A stretch of 64,000 nucleotides of DNA. It comes from Hymenopus coronatus. Its lineage: Eukaryota; Arthropoda; Insecta; Mantodea; Hymenopodidae. Each line of letters opens with the position of its first letter. Within the stretch, counting starts at the first letter, position 1. Of this stretch, positions 12,696 to 24,754 are shown in pieces. The stretch spans positions 118,989,468-119,053,467 of the forward strand of contig CM060888.1 of NCBI GenBank assembly GCA_030762935.1, in the 5' to 3' direction. Under the pieces are notes generated by a model. The model was not told where the DNA came from, made no database searches, and worked only from the letters and a program-made list of their open reading frames with translations. A program made the position numbers and the translations under genes.

Positions 12696-13468
12696 TTGTG
12701 TCAAGAAAGTTCCAGGAATTGGTCAATAAAACACAAAAAATGAATTATTCATCCAATTTTATTTTATCGCCTTCAAAGTAGGCCCCTTCTGAAATTATAT
12801 ATTTATGTCAACGAATAATCCAATCATCAAAACATTTTTGAGGGTACTTTTAGGAATCGATGTCAATTGTCGCCGCGAATTTTCCTTTATGTCTTCTATT
12901 GAGTGAAAACGGGTGCCTCGAAGTGGTAACATGAGTTTTGGAAAGAGAAAGAAATCAGTAGGAGCCAGATCAGGTGAATACGGTGGCTGTTCGATGAAAT
13001 TTGTCGAGTTTGGGCCACAATAATAGCCTTATGAGCTGGTGCGTAATCGTGGTACAGAATCCATGAGTTGTCGTTCCACAAATCTGGCCTTTTTCGCCGT
13101 ATTTGTTCTCTCAAACGCCGCATAACGCTCAGATAATAGTCTTTATTTACCATCTGACCTTTTGGCAAGAATTCTGAGTGCACGACACCGCGATAATCGA
13201 AAAAACCTGTCAACATGACCTTCAGTTTTGATCGAGTTTGACGTGTTTTTGATAAAGTCGATTCACCGTAAGCCCTCTGTAACATTTTCAGCGATTCGGC
13301 ACACGAAATACCATTTGCAATGCAAAATTTGAGACAGATTCTTTGTTAAATGTTTATATCCATCGTAAAATCGCATATCACCTTTGAGATGAACTAACAA
13401 AATGGCGTACTGTAAACAAACTGGATGACAGATGACGATTCAGTTCCCAGTACTTTCTTGACAGAATG
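12696..13468 (-). mobile_element. Internally deleted mariner, 773 bp
   Basis: It has inverted ends (TTGTGTCAAGAAAGTTCC on the left; the complement of CTTTCTTGACAGAATG on the right) and TA on both sides (12694 and 13469). A complete mariner is about 1.3 kb, so roughly 0.5 kb has been lost from the coding region. Confidence 0.8.
12896..13363 (-). pseudogene. Mariner transposase, broken and internally deleted
   Basis: The frame starts with an ATG at 13363 and a short N-terminal helix-turn-helix part. It has a stop after five codons (MDINI*) and continues to GESTLSKT. It then jumps to the catalytic core (SKLKVMLTGFFDYRGVVHSE), missing about 130 residues including the first catalytic Asp. The second catalytic block reads LYHDYAPAHKA, with Tyr where the family has Asn. 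The C-terminal third Asp block is lost after a frameshift. It cannot encode an active enzyme. Confidence 0.75.
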
Positions 13469-14644
13469 TACACACAAGGACATTTTTATAAAATAGCTTT
13501 CATTTTGGATTCAGGGGGTCCGAAAACATGTATTTCTGATGAAATTTCGGTATCGAATTTTTGGGTGCAATACAATACCTTCTCTGTACACTGTGTATAT
13601 AGTACGTGTAAAGAAAGTAAAAATTTGTCAGGAAAGAAGGTTAAAATTAGGCTGTCTATTAATAAGCATGCATCTGTCTATTTATAATTTCAATTAGTTG
13701 CTAACTCATATGGTCCATGTGAATAAAAAAAAATATTGTTTTAAGTTTAGAACTCATTATTTTATGAAAAAGAATAACTTTTGAATTTGTTTACACTTTG
13801 TACGCAAATTTCACAGACGCATCACATTAATAAAAATATTATCGATAGAAACATTACGCCATGTGTCTCAATATGATATAGTAGAATACATATTTCGAAG
13901 TATGGAAAGCGTAGAATCTATAATAGTTTCAATAAGCGAAAATAAAGATTTAAATTAGGCATTAATAATCAAGATACGAAACACATTTATTAAGAATAAG
14001 TACGGTATATTGCAGTGTTATAACACAAGCCTTATTTGGCATATCTCTTAAAATACAGATTCACACAAAAAGAATACATGGAAGAAAGATAAAGCGTACA
14101 GATATCATGGTTGACTGGTAAAATGTTGTGTAGTGTATCACAATGTAAAAACCTATCTGCGATACGTTCACACTTGCCTGCAGTATGCCTACCCCATCAA
14201 CTATATATTTCTACTCATGTGTCAACGCAGGTTACACAAATTGCGAGGTTGTCAAATACTTTCACAGGAGTTTATATCAGTAAAAATATTTAAGCTAAAT
14301 GGTGTATGGATGTATGACAATCTATGCTATATGCTTAGACTGTCAGGCTATTATGATCGGGCTATTTATAAGATGTGCCTAATTACTGTTTCAACAGAAA
14401 AAGACAAAAGTTTGTTGAAACCTGGGCACTGAAATTCTGAATGTATGTTAATCAACGGAAGAATAAATACACCAGAAAGGTAACGCAAAGAATAGAATAT
14501 CAAGTTTCCAATTTATACACTGATTCCCGTTCCATTTATTACCTATGATTATAAATTATAATTTATATCTATAAATTTTGGATTACTTTATTATCAGATC
14601 TGCACATTGACACTCCTGAACTTTTTACTGTACGATATATAACG

Positions 14645-14927
14645 ATGCCTGTTAAACAGACGAACTCAGGATCCAAGAGCAGCCAGGAGGAGTCACCAGC
14701 CCAGCTTCTGGAGTGAGAATAAGAAAGATGATATGAAATGACGGTGAAATTGATGAAAAGAAATGAAGTTAGGAGCTGGTGGCGGAATGAATGGTGGGTG
14801 GGGGGAACCGAAAAACCGACTAAAGTGCCGTTTTGTCCACCACAAATTCCATATCCTGACCCCTGGGATCTAACCAGCCTTGGTGAGAGCCGAGCAGCCT
14901 AACTACTCGGGCACGGCGTCACCACAC
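14645..14927 (-). repeat. SINE group B, variant body
   Basis: The minus-strand head is GCCGTGCCCGAGTAGTTAG with a box-B remnant TGGTTAGATCCC. The body shares CCACCAGCTCC and CATATCATCTT with the copy at 7318. A G-run of the GGTGGGTGGGGGG type lies inside. From 13623 to 14645 there is only AT-rich intron. Confidence 0.55.
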
Positions 14928-15207
14928 CTATAAGCTTTATTTGTTAAAGGGGTTTTCACAGTGTTAGGCATATCGATAGATAACAACATTAACAATTTTT
15001 ATTTAACTTTTAATGTTTGAACATCTTTTTGTACCTAAAGCATTTTTTCCCATTCGTTCTCTAATCTTCCATTCGATATCTTCTAGACCTCTTGCTCTCA
15101 CTGCAGTTCCTAATTCCCGCATCTTTGAGTTTCATTTTCTTCTTATTCCAGCTGCACTTCATTCCAACGACTTTCTTGTAACCTATCTTCATGTGTTTAT
15201 CTCAATG

Positions 15208-15247
15208 TAATAATAATAATAATGATAATAATAATAACAACAATATA
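15208..15247 (+). repeat. (AAT)n microsatellite
   Basis: This is an imperfect trinucleotide run (TAATAATAATAATAATGAT...). Similar ATT/AAT tracts lie at 30707-30735, 33675-33708, 35584-35606 and 60740-60783. Confidence 0.85.
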
Positions 15248-15544
15248 ACAAATTCAAAAAATTGAAAAATTATTTTAAAGAAAGCAGCAAAACTACTAAA
15301 AAGATTGTGAGGGTTATGTATTTGTTTTTATAAAGCTACTACGAACGCCCACTTTACATTTTATTTCATACAAATTAAATAAATCAACGAAATATACAGT
15401 TCGTTGAAAGAGCAAGTGGATTTAGAAAGCAGAATCGATAGTCCTGTATTTCCATATATAGGCCCTGAACCCTTGTACTGATTCATCACGCGAGAAACAA
15501 CATTAAATAAAAGACAAATAAGAAAAATTCAAACAAATGTAACA

Positions 15545-15930
15545 TCGTTAGAGCTTTTTTAAGAAGATAATCGTTTTCTAAGTAGGAGACACTTTTGAAA
15601 ACTTTGGCGTTGCATCTTTGGAAGAAATGAACTTAAATACCAACTCTGCTATTTATCCGTATCCCATTTTTAAGTTACGCTGTTTTCAATACAGACCTAT
15701 ACTTACCGTTTTAAAAAATCCGTTGTTACAATCACAAAACTTCTTCTTAAACTCTTTATTTACAAAAGCCTATTTTTCTTATACTAATCGAGATAAACAT
15801 TTGCAGAAAATATTATATTATATATTTACTTATTAAGTGCATACAAGAGTAGTGGCAGAATACAGTGGGAACTTTTAAGTGACAGTCAAATGTTTTAGGA
15901 ACGGATCGCTGTGTGATGGCCTTCAAATAT
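15545..15930 (+). repeat. R1 copy e, rearranged pieces
   Basis: A late-family piece (15545-15660, CATCTTTGGAAGAAATGAAC) is followed by an early-family piece (15760-15930, CTAATCGAGATAAACATT to GACAGTCAAATG). The order is reversed relative to the intact element. Confidence 0.5.
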
Positions 15931-16087
15931 CGTTCTAATTTTAAAAAGCGAAGGGGAAAATAACGAAAAGCGATTTTAAACTTGAAATAATAATATAACA
16001 AATGTCTTCATTGACTCAAAGGTTGTTTACAAATAAAGTCTTATATTCACTGCTGTAAATAATTCACTCGACGCGTGGAAAGCTTAC

Positions 16088-16280
16088 GGTTGCACGCCAT
16101 CCAAGGCTCGCGCGCCACTGAGCACTAACACACAATTCGCTCACGACTCAGTACAATTTGCAACAATACTGCTCTGCAAATCTTCCTGTTTTTATAGCTA
16201 GAAAATAATGTCACAGAACCTCCTGGAAGCCGAAGCTTGGAGAAAAATCGAGAAGAGTCTCGCGTTCCGAAGGTTCCGTT
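16088..16280 (-). promoter_or_regulatory. Heat-shock-like promoter and possible first exon
   Basis: On the minus strand a TATAAAAA box (16196-16189) lies 26 bp before a CAGT initiator (16171-16168). Upstream of the TATA box, on the plus strand, GAA triplets occur at 16216, 16226, 16232, 16242 and 16252, mostly phased by 10 bp. A perfect GAAnnTTC unit is at 16269-16276. This is the layout of heat-shock elements in insect hsp promoters. Downstream the leader has its first ATG at 16100 and, 13 bases later, a donor-like GTAAGC (16087). The phase (1) does not fit exon vi (phase 0), so splicing into the FN3-like gene is unlikely. The island is GC-richer than its flanks and sits between two R1 copies. 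No heat-shock protein coding sequence is seen. Confidence 0.45.
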
Positions 16281-16394
16281 ACGTGACGCCGCTCTTCCAT
16301 GTTTAGGCACCCCAACTGCAATGACTTGCACACCAAGGCGAACGTGAGAACCATTGCTTGTCACGCATTTAACAGCTCAAGCAAAAACATTTTA

Positions 16395-17205
16395 AAATTG
16401 GTGCCATTCATTCACATGATTTTCGCTACCTATTCTGAAACAAATTATTGCTACAAATGCTTACTCTTTTATTTACTTCGTAATGATCAAGATATACCTT
16501 TATTACTTATTTCTTTGTAGGCACAACAGAAATATATGAATATACTAGGTGCAAGCGATAAATATGCAAATAAATAGAATTGTATTCTTTATTTCCTTTT
16601 TGGTACAACAGAAATAAGGGGATATACTAGATTCAAGCAATGGTGAAGTATTTTAAACGCTGGTCGCTAGGTGAAGACTTGACATTACTTTCTCTTTGCA
16701 TGGTAAAAAAATTAGATGAATGATCATTGCCCATTTCAGACAAGTATAGGTATTGAGAAATGTAAAACAAAAATAAGAAACATTTTGGAAATGGTTTAAC
16801 AACATAAAAATGTATTGGACACAAATTGTGGTTTTTAACTAGATCCACATTTTTTAAACAGTAACAATTTTTCTATCTCAGACTTACCAGTTATGCAAAG
16901 GCCATCCTGAATAAGCTATTCCCAGAAAAGCTAAGATGTGCATTATTTTTTGATATAAATATTTTAATATATGATTTTTTTTTTTTTTTTTTTGAGTCAA
17001 GCTTTTGTCTTACGGTTTACAAGTTATAAAAACATTTCAGAATGAAGATGAATTCTCAGGTTATTCGCAGAAAATACCAAGATATACATTTTAATTGTAA
17101 TGTAAATCTTTTAAACTTATGGTATTCCATGTAAAAGAACTTAAGTGTAGGGAGGATTTTCTAAAAAAAATATTTGTGTTGCATCCCGGGAGGACATTGA
17201 AAACG
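16395..17205 (+). repeat. R1 copy f with internal duplication
   Basis: It starts CATTCATTCACATGATTTTC and ends near GCATCCCGGGAGGACATTG. A segment around GGTACAACAGAAATA is present twice (about 16518 and 16603). A 17-base T run interrupts it at 16977-16993. The 3' terminus is missing. Confidence 0.65.
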
Positions 17206-17810
17206 ACTCAGAAGTAGGAGAAAATTTTGTTTTATTTACATCTGCAATAGATTTATCTGACAATAATGTTGTTAGGATATGTACAAAACACTAAGGACAG
17301 TGTTGAAGAAAATAAAAATAAAAACAGAGAACATTTCACATAACTCCAGATGTTTGTTTATGATGTATTAAATTCAATGTTCTACACGGAACAGATGACA
17401 TATGGAATCAGAATCCGCGCATGCAAATGGAGCGGAAGCTCAGCAAATACGTTGTTGATGGATTCGGCATTCATTAACTGAGGTTTTAGTGTTTACTCAT
17501 CTACTGAAATCTATTACTTCCTCCTTCTCGCTGTAAACTCTTTAGCAGTTAGATATAGTCTGATATGTATTCAGCCTCCATTAAAATCAATTACACAGTT
17601 TCGGTTGACAGTGTTTGCGTTTAGTAAACTATTGAACAGCTGAAGATTTGAGGATTATTTATCGTGCAATACACGATCCCACAAAATGTATTTAGTCTGC
17701 AAGTTTCTTGTGCGGACAAATTAAACAGTGTTATTTATGGACGTATTTTAGCTGCAATGGTTCTCAGCATCGTATTCTAGATTGGGAATGGTGGCCCACT
17801 TAACACCTAT

Positions 17811-17970
17811 GTATCAGACTTGAAGTCCTTTTAAGTGTCGTAAATCTGTGACAGGAACCACAGGCTTTATTTTTCTTCTGAAGGAAGCCATGCAATGGAT
17901 TTTTGCGTCCGAAAAAATCCATCGCCCTCCGCTGGATTTGAACCCACCACCTTGGGGTCCAAAGGTTAAT
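17811..17970 (-). repeat. SINE group A, partial
   Basis: The minus strand shows the box B (GGTTCAAATCC-like), GATGGATTTTTTCGGACGC and GGCTTCCTTCAG body, ending in GGACTTCAAG. The tRNA A-box half is absent. The intervals 17215-17810 and 17971-19138 hold only unassigned AT-rich sequence. Confidence 0.65.
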
Positions 17971-19138
17971 ATATTATTCCAAATTCCTATGCGGAGAATA
18001 TAATAATATTAGAAATTCTTCTGTACTTTCATTATTGATAAATATTTTGTACTAAAACAAGATGGTTGCCAGACGTAGTGTCGGTAAATTTTTGAACTCG
18101 AAAGTCGATATAACTAATTTACCTCTCCTATTATAATTTAAATTATTGTACAATTATTTATGTATTAGATTTTTATGGTAAATTTATCCATTATGACCGT
18201 AATTATATGTAGCCCCGACTATTCCTAATATCGGATGAAAGATCCCCTGTTATTGTAGAATAGTGTTTTGACCCATTCACAATGAGCTGTAAGTTCAGAT
18301 TAGACATACACTACACACACACACTATGCAATACAATGCAATGCAAGGGTTTGCCAACTCCAAAATATATCCTTGCGTTGCGTACATAGCGAAAAGATCC
18401 TGCATTCCTTCCTCTATACATTGTCTGCTTCAAAAATAGACGATCATGATCCGAGATTTTACAAGGCCTACCGTACATACATGCTGTTCTATTTAGCCTT
18501 TCCATCAATAGGTTATGGTAATCTCCTTGCGAAACCTCCTTTGATTTATTTGATGTAGCCATCATCCACGTCTAGATTTCTTGGTTCTCTTAGATTGTAA
18601 GGTGCAAAGAGATAACTCACAGTTCATTAAATGTGCGGTCTCTATGCTTGCATAATTTTCATTATTTTTGAATAAACAAATATTGTGGCAACACTTCCTC
18701 GAACGCCAGTTCTTAATATGTAATTTTTATAACATATTTATTTGTAGAAGATTTAGTGAATTTTCTTATATGGTATTGTTGGTTATTTAGCTCAGTTTGA
18801 AACTAGCGGAGCGCTTGGAAGATATCCATTTATACGCAGTTTACAGATCTAGAAATCCGGGCCAACTTCGCTTACGACCTCATTGTGAATGGTCTTCCCT
18901 CGCACTTGCGCTTATGCTGCGTTACATCTGCGCTTGCATCTCTGAATGTTGCTTTAGTGGGTTTTGGTAATATATCCTGGTAAGTTGTTAGAGTACTTCT
19001 GAATTGGGCAAAAACTCTGTTGGGCAGGCGCGTGGGTTATTAGACGACGAGTTTTGAAGCGAAGCCAAGGGTCATAAGCAATCAATACATATATATTCAT
19101 ATATATACACACACATACTTCTAATGCAAAATTGGTGA

Positions 19139-19410
19139 AGCTGTGTCCCGTGGTCTAGGGTTATCTGGTTCCCAAAGTCGCTGGTTCAAACCCGGAGGAG
19201 GTTGATGCATATTTTGGGGCGTAAAATCATTAGCAAGGCTTCCTTCGGAAGAGAAGTAAAGCCGGTGGTCCGGTGTAGTAGTTTACAACATGCAAAAGAA
19301 CCTCAAGCCTAATAAATAAGCCTCTAAGCAAATTTAAGCGGTTTTTCACACCCAATATAAAATGAGATGCTGATAACCACAGCAGTTAAAAAGCGTCCAT
19401 AAATAAAACT
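19139..19410 (+). repeat. SINE group A, full length
   Basis: The head is CCCGTGGTCTAGGGTTA with box B GGTTCAAACCC. The body has GGCTTCCTTCGGAAGAGAAG. The tail contains ACCACAGCAGTTAAAAAGCG and ATAAATAAAACT, matching 49553-49838. Confidence 0.75.
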
Positions 19411-20096
19411 CAACTTTATGTTTTTATCAATATGCACCTCTGTAAGTGACTAATGAAAAAACTTATTGAAATGAAAAAAAAGCCTATAGTTATCTCCCGT
19501 TTTATTTTTTTGTGAGAATGCCTGCATTTCTATAGGTATATCTTAGAATTTTTAATTTCTGTAGACATTCCTCCTGGCAATTAAGTTCTTGGGCTGCCCT
19601 TCGCCATTTTAGTCTTTCTCTTTAGGGAAGGTGCTCCAGCTCTCCAGTTCATTGTGGTTTTTGTCAACCTTCATCCTATCTGCAGGCAATATTGCTGCAG
19701 AAAGGCTTGGCCTGACAAGAAGCAGTGGCAATTTCCGGAGTAATAAAAAGATGAACTGCTTTGACAACGGCCCCAAAGAGAATGAATGAGATTCCCAAAT
19801 AAAATGTGTGGGCTTGCAAAGTCATTGGACCCCGCAGAAACTCTGCATACAGCTATGAGACATCAAACGGGAGCGATTGCGGGACAAGGTTGCTCAGTTA
19901 ATGACAAGTATGGCTTTGGTATCATACTTCAACTATAAATATCTGCAGGAATTGAGAAATAAATTTCTCTCCGGGTTCCTGAAAAATAAAAATTGTGAAT
20001 ATAGAACACAGTATGATAACGAAGTATAATATTTCAAGAAGTATTGTTGCAAAAACAATATAAGCTATATTTATGTAGTTGCTACTAAACATGATT

Positions 20097-20942
20097 TTTA
20101 CTTTCTCTACACGTTCTATGTACATAGTGTATAGAGAAGGTGTTGTATTTCACCGGAAATACATGATTCAGGGGCGAATCCAAAGAAAGCCGTTTTAGAA
20201 AAATGTCCGTGCGTGTCTGTGGGCAGCATAGCTCAAAAACGAAAAGTCCGTTAAAAACCAAACTAGGTATTTAGATTTGGTATCTTCCAAGGATGTGACA
20301 CGGAGATTTTCAAGAAAATCCCCCCACCCCCAACTACCCTTTACATGGAACTTTTTTGGAAAATTTTGATTTTCTAAGAAATGGCTCTAAGAATTTTGAT
20401 TAAAATAACGTATATTAAAGATATTTGCCTGACAAATAAAATGTATATTTTGAATATTCTGGAATAGCCTCTGAAAGCTACTTTATTCTGGATGAATTTT
20501 ACGGAATTTTGCATAACTGCTAAACCGTAAGAGATGGACAAAAGCTTACACCACAAAAAAGGTAGAGCACATTAAAGCACACAGTTTATGTAATATACCT
20601 TTTTTTCGTGGAGTTGATCGTATTTGAGATATTCCTTGTTACTGGTTTCTGCTTTGAAAAACTTATACTTTTCTCATGCAGGAATTAGTCAACTGCTGTC
20701 CATACAAACAAATAAACTTCAGTCACATAGCAACCAGCTTTCGACTATCATTTTAACCTATGGTACTCCATTATTTCGCTTCTACTTACAAGGAAGCATG
20801 TAACAAGACTATTTCTGCTAATTTTTTCTCGATTAGCATGAGGTAAATGGAACCATAAACTTTTTAATAATAATATGTTTTTGCAGAGATGTAGAAAAAG
20901 TCATGTGAATGGAACACATCAGACTTTTTCAGCATTTTTGCT
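20097..20942 (-). repeat. R1 copy n, full length (reference copy)
   Basis: This is the cleanest uninterrupted copy. It opens with the terminal palindrome ACTTTCTCTACACG...CTATGTACATAG...TATAGAGAAGGT and closes with TGTAGAAAAAGTCATGTGAA. The central hairpin arms read AAAAAAGGTA and TACCTTTTTT. It contains no long reading frame and no coding similarity that I can recognise. Confidence 0.8.
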
Positions 20943-21699
20943 TGCATAAGATCCATTTAAAACTTTAAGAGAACGTGTACCGTATACTGGAAAGAGCACA
21001 CAGAAACACTTGGATTAACTGGTGTAAGGAAACACAAACAGAATGCACTAGCATAACAAAGTTTTCATGGAACTCCATTATACACTAGGTATTTATCTCG
21101 TAGATTACACTCCTCGCATGTTTATTACCGCTGCAGGATCTTTAAGGAACAGTTTCATGCAAACATTTGTGTTTTGTTTTGTTTAGAGTTATAACAAGCG
21201 GACTGAAGAGTTAGTATAGGATATAGCGAAAGGGGACACATTCTCCACTACAGCTTATGGGAAATCTATTACACGGCTGCCACCTTCAGGAGAAGATGGA
21301 AGTGAAGAGCATAGAGGCTCGTGGAATACCATAGCAGTTCCTGGCCTGAGGACTACTGGCGCTTCCAAAGAGGGCAATGAAGATACTTGCAACCAAGAAG
21401 CATTCTAATATCCACAAGAAATATTCTTTCCTTGAGTAATCATCCGTACACCGTGCTATAAATAGGAGTGAAATTCTTCCCTAATGGTTCAGTTTCCCTA
21501 GCGATGAGGTCTTTGAAACGTTGGAAATTGAACCCTTCACGATCTAGCTAGAAGATCCAGAGTAATTTTAGATAAACATTCATCAGCAAAGCCCCAGTTC
21601 ATGTTTTAATTGTTCTGCAGTTTAATGAAAGCACAAATCACCACAAATATACTTTGTTTTACTATTATGCCTCATTTTCCATACAATTGCTCTAACGTA

Positions 21700-22039
21700 A
21701 CTCCATGGCACAGCAGTCCGCAAGGGATCATGGCCTACCGCCAGGCCTCTGCATCCCCCATCTCTGCCCGAGGGCGTCATGAATGGGGTGCATTGCTGGA
21801 GGGCGAGACGTGATCAGCGCCTCGAGGCCCTCCCGGTCGGTTGATGCGGTCTTCTCGAACTGGAGCCACTACTTCTCAATCAAGTAGCTCCTCAGTAGCC
21901 TCCCAGGGACCTCAACGAAGCTGAGTGCAGCCCGTACCAGATCTCTCAGCGAGGGAAAGTTACCCACGTTGGTAGCGGGAATAGAATCCAGGCTCCCGCT
22001 TGGCAAGCAGCCGCGCTACCACCGCGCTAAGGAGACAAC
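21700..22039 (-). repeat. SINE group F
   Basis: The minus-strand head is CTTAGCGCGGTGGTAGCGCG with box B GGATTCTATTCCC. It is followed by a GC-rich body of about 300 bp ending TGCCATGGAGT. The copy at 62321-62648 is about 80% alike by eye. The upstream interval 20946-21699 has no recognised feature beyond a stray TATAAATAG at 21460. Confidence 0.75.
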
Positions 22040-22604
22040 CAAAATTACCGTATTGTAAATAAAGTATTTATACTGACTTAATGTAAGGTTAATAACCGTA
22101 TCCCACCAGTCCTGTATGTGTTGAAGTCCATGACCCGTTTTCTGAAAAAAATATTTGTGATATACCGAAGACAAATTTTGCAGGGTGTAAATTCTATCTG
22201 ATAAGTTTGCTTATTAAGAAAGGTAGGATTATTTTCTTAAAGATAGAATATTTAATTAATATTTATCAGCAGTTACTTCTTTGTAATAATAAACCGTGTT
22301 ATCAACACCAAAATGATGATCCATGGTAGCATTTACAGTAGGCCCTTATGATAATAAATTGAATTTAACTATCTTCATAGTTTCAGAAAAAACAGGTGTT
22401 TGTACCAGAAAAGTAATTCACAAAAAACGTTGTACAAAGCAGAAATGCAAATCAAACTCGCATATATTTGTAAAAAAAAGAAACCATATGAGCACACTGA
22501 AGCCTCTATATTTAACAGTAGCACAACTTTTTAAAGTAAAACTTCCCCTAACATATGAGCTAAAGTTTACCTTTGCATTCCAAAGCGTGTAAGAGTCATG
22601 TCTT

Positions 22605-23690
22605 TTCACTTTCTCTACTTCGTACATAGTATATATGTAAAAAAAGCTATTGCATAACACCAAAAAAATTGATACTGAGAATACACTGGAAATACACATT
22701 TTATGTATGTAAATCAAACCCACATACATTTATTTGTTTGATAATTTGGATTACTGCTATTTGATTGTTACCTGTTTAGGTACTTGCTGGATATTTTAAC
22801 CCATAATATTTACTACCTTTAACAGGTCAAAATTTAATGCATCTTTCTTCAGTTTAACTACTGCAATTAAACTTATGATTAGTAGATATGTAGCGAAGTT
22901 TCTCAGAATTAAAGAATAAAAAAAACACATAAAAAAAACAACAACTCATTGTTATAAAAACGCCAGAGGTGGTCCGCATGTATCTGTGACCAGCATGACT
23001 CAAAACAAAAAGTCGGTTAAATACTAAACTGGATATTTAAGTTCAGAATCTTTCAAGGATGCCACACGAATACTTTCAAGAAAATCCCCACACCCCAACT
23101 ACCCTTTGCATGGAAAAAGTTTCTAAAATTGTGATCTTTCTAAAAACGGCTCCAATGGTTTTGATTAAGATAGTTGTACTAAATATATTTACATGCCAAA
23201 TTAACTTACATACCTTCAATTCTCTGGGATTAGCCTTTGAATTCCTATTCATTTTAAATGAATTTTGTATAACTGGTAAACCGTAAGAGATAGGCAAAAT
23301 CTTATTACACGAACATATAGATATGGCCTAAACACACAATATGTGTCGTGTGTCGCCATATCTATATGTTCATGTAGTAAAATTTTGCAATATATAATCT
23401 ATATATATATATATATATATATAGATTATATATTGCAAAATTATATATATATATATATATTGATCTTGGAGCTAATATTTCCGAGATATTCCTGATTATT
23501 TATTTAAATTTTACAATAAATTTACTTTTTCAAAAGGAAAGTCGTTATTCATGTTTCTTCATCCCGCCTGGCAAAGAGAATGGAATTTCAGTTCCTTCAT
23601 AAAGCGACATACTTTTAAAATATTTGAACACCGCTATAGTTTGTTGTATTTCTATATTCCTTGGTACAGCAAATAATATGAAAAAAAAGA
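22605..23690 (-). repeat. R1 copy o with palindrome insertions
   Basis: It contains the terminal piece (22605-22730), about 200 bp of unrelated sequence, then the main body (22960-23690). Its central hairpin is enlarged by the nested palindromes described at 23296-23440. Confidence 0.65.
23296..23440. repeat. Two adjacent long palindromes
   Basis: The first has arms of about 32 bp (CGAACATATAGATATGGC and its complement GCCATATCTATATGTTC in the core) around a 27-base loop, at 23296-23386. The second, 23383-23440, is a perfect 58-bp palindrome: TTTTGCAATATATAATCT, then (AT)11, then the exact complement of the first block. Another AT tract follows at 23442-23461. Confidence 0.85.
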
Positions 23691-23751
23691 AAATCACAAA
23701 AAAGTGTGTCTCGATTTTTTTTTGTAATGTTTAACACAAAGCTTTTAACTA

Positions 23752-23962
23752 ACTATGGCACCGCAGGCGGTGACAATGATGATACATGAATGATGATGGA
23801 GCACCGGTGGAATGCGATGGCGGGGGAAACCGGAGAACCCGGAGAAAACCCACCCCAGCGCCGCTTTGTCCACCACAAATCTCACATGCGGTTGCTTGGG
23901 ATCGAACCCGGGCCGTCTAGGTGAGAGGCGGGTGGTCTGAACACTCGGCCACGGCCACGGCT
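23752..23962 (-). repeat. SINE group B
   Basis: The head contains GGCCGAGTGTTCAGACCA and box B GGGTTCGATCCC. The body and CGCCTGCGGTGCCA end match the copy at 1843-2033. A GGAGAACCC-type duplication is present in the middle. Confidence 0.75.
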
Positions 23963-24233
23963 TCAGAAGAATAAGCTTTTGAAACAGTTTTTTGTTACAG
24001 CATAGGTAGAGAAACTTATGTAAGTGCAGCGCATTTGATTTTTTCTGTAAATCAGTGCACAGTTCTCGGTACAAAATGGCAGATGCAGTACCATTTTTAA
24101 AAACATAATTAAAATATAAGTATTGTGTCTGCAATGATAAAATATGTATCAATCTAAAGAGGCAGTTTCAATTAACAAGTCTGCATAGTTTTGCCATTTA
24201 GTCTTCCATAAAATATATCTCGTAAACACTTAC

Positions 24234-24328
24234 TTTATCAATAACGACGTAGCTTACAAACGTGGCGCAATGCGAGTTTGTTTCCACTGGATAGACGTGC
24301 AGGTTGTAGTCATCTGGCATTCTCCCAC
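24234..24328 (-). CDS. Exon v: first half of second FN3-like domain
   Basis: The acceptor TTTTTGTTTCAG at 24329-24340 is excellent. The donor GATAAA|GTAAGTG has intron bases 24228-24233. The 95-nt exon enters in phase 1 (Gly codon shared with exon iv) and exits in phase 0. It encodes GRMPDDYNLHVYPVETNSHC and then ATFVSYVVIDK. The region is richer in GC than its surroundings. Together with exon vi it makes 243 nt (81 residues) bounded by phase-1 introns, the usual genomic signature of a single FN3 module. R1, SINE and LINE-free AT-rich sequence surrounds it. Confidence 0.55.
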
Positions 24329-24754
24329 CTGAAACAAAAAATATACTGCTTAAGTCGATAAACAAGCACTCTGAAATCAAGTCTTTTACTAATAATAGAT
24401 AGAATGCAATTGCAGATGTGATTTCCATTTTTCAAGCAGTGAGGCATCTTATTTTGCTTTAGGAGTTACTAGTCGATTAAAATCGTTCAGCATTAGTAAA
24501 ATATGTTTTGTTCACTTGATTACATGTAATATGTTATAGCGGTCAAGATAGAGAAACTTCTTAAGGCGGTATTTTTACAAACCAACGTTTGTTGAAGGAA
24601 AAGCTTTTCTGCGCACTGTTTCAATAATCTTCTTCGCAGATGGTTTCTGCCAAGCTGCATAGGGTTCAGCAGTAAAGGATTATCAAGCGTTATCATATTT
24701 TGTATCTACTTTAGAAATCATTCCTTTTAAATGTCTATCATAAAAGAAAAAACA

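Larger units (their letters stand above)
12045..13622 (+). repeat. R1 copy d, split by a mariner
   Basis: It starts TGTTCCATTCACATAAC and ends GTGTAAAGAAAGTAAAA. A deleted mariner occupies 12696-13468. Just before the insertion the family's CA-rich segment has expanded to a (CA)11-like tract at 12660-12682. Confidence 0.75.

Noticed and set aside
16088..16100. Possible splice from the heat-shock-like leader into exon vi
   Set aside because: The leader ATG would leave phase 1 at the GTAAGC donor, but exon vi needs phase 0.
18311..18565. 84-codon minus-strand frame
   Set aside because: Its length is near what chance gives in this composition, there are no splice signals, and I recognise no family.
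21455..21500. TATAAATAG with CAGTTT initiator on the plus strand
   Set aside because: The spacing of 34 bp is long and no coding or upstream element signal supports it.
23745..24152. 135-codon minus-strand frame
   Set aside because: Its second half is the translated tRNA head and body of a group B SINE, and the rest is AT-rich intron without splice support.
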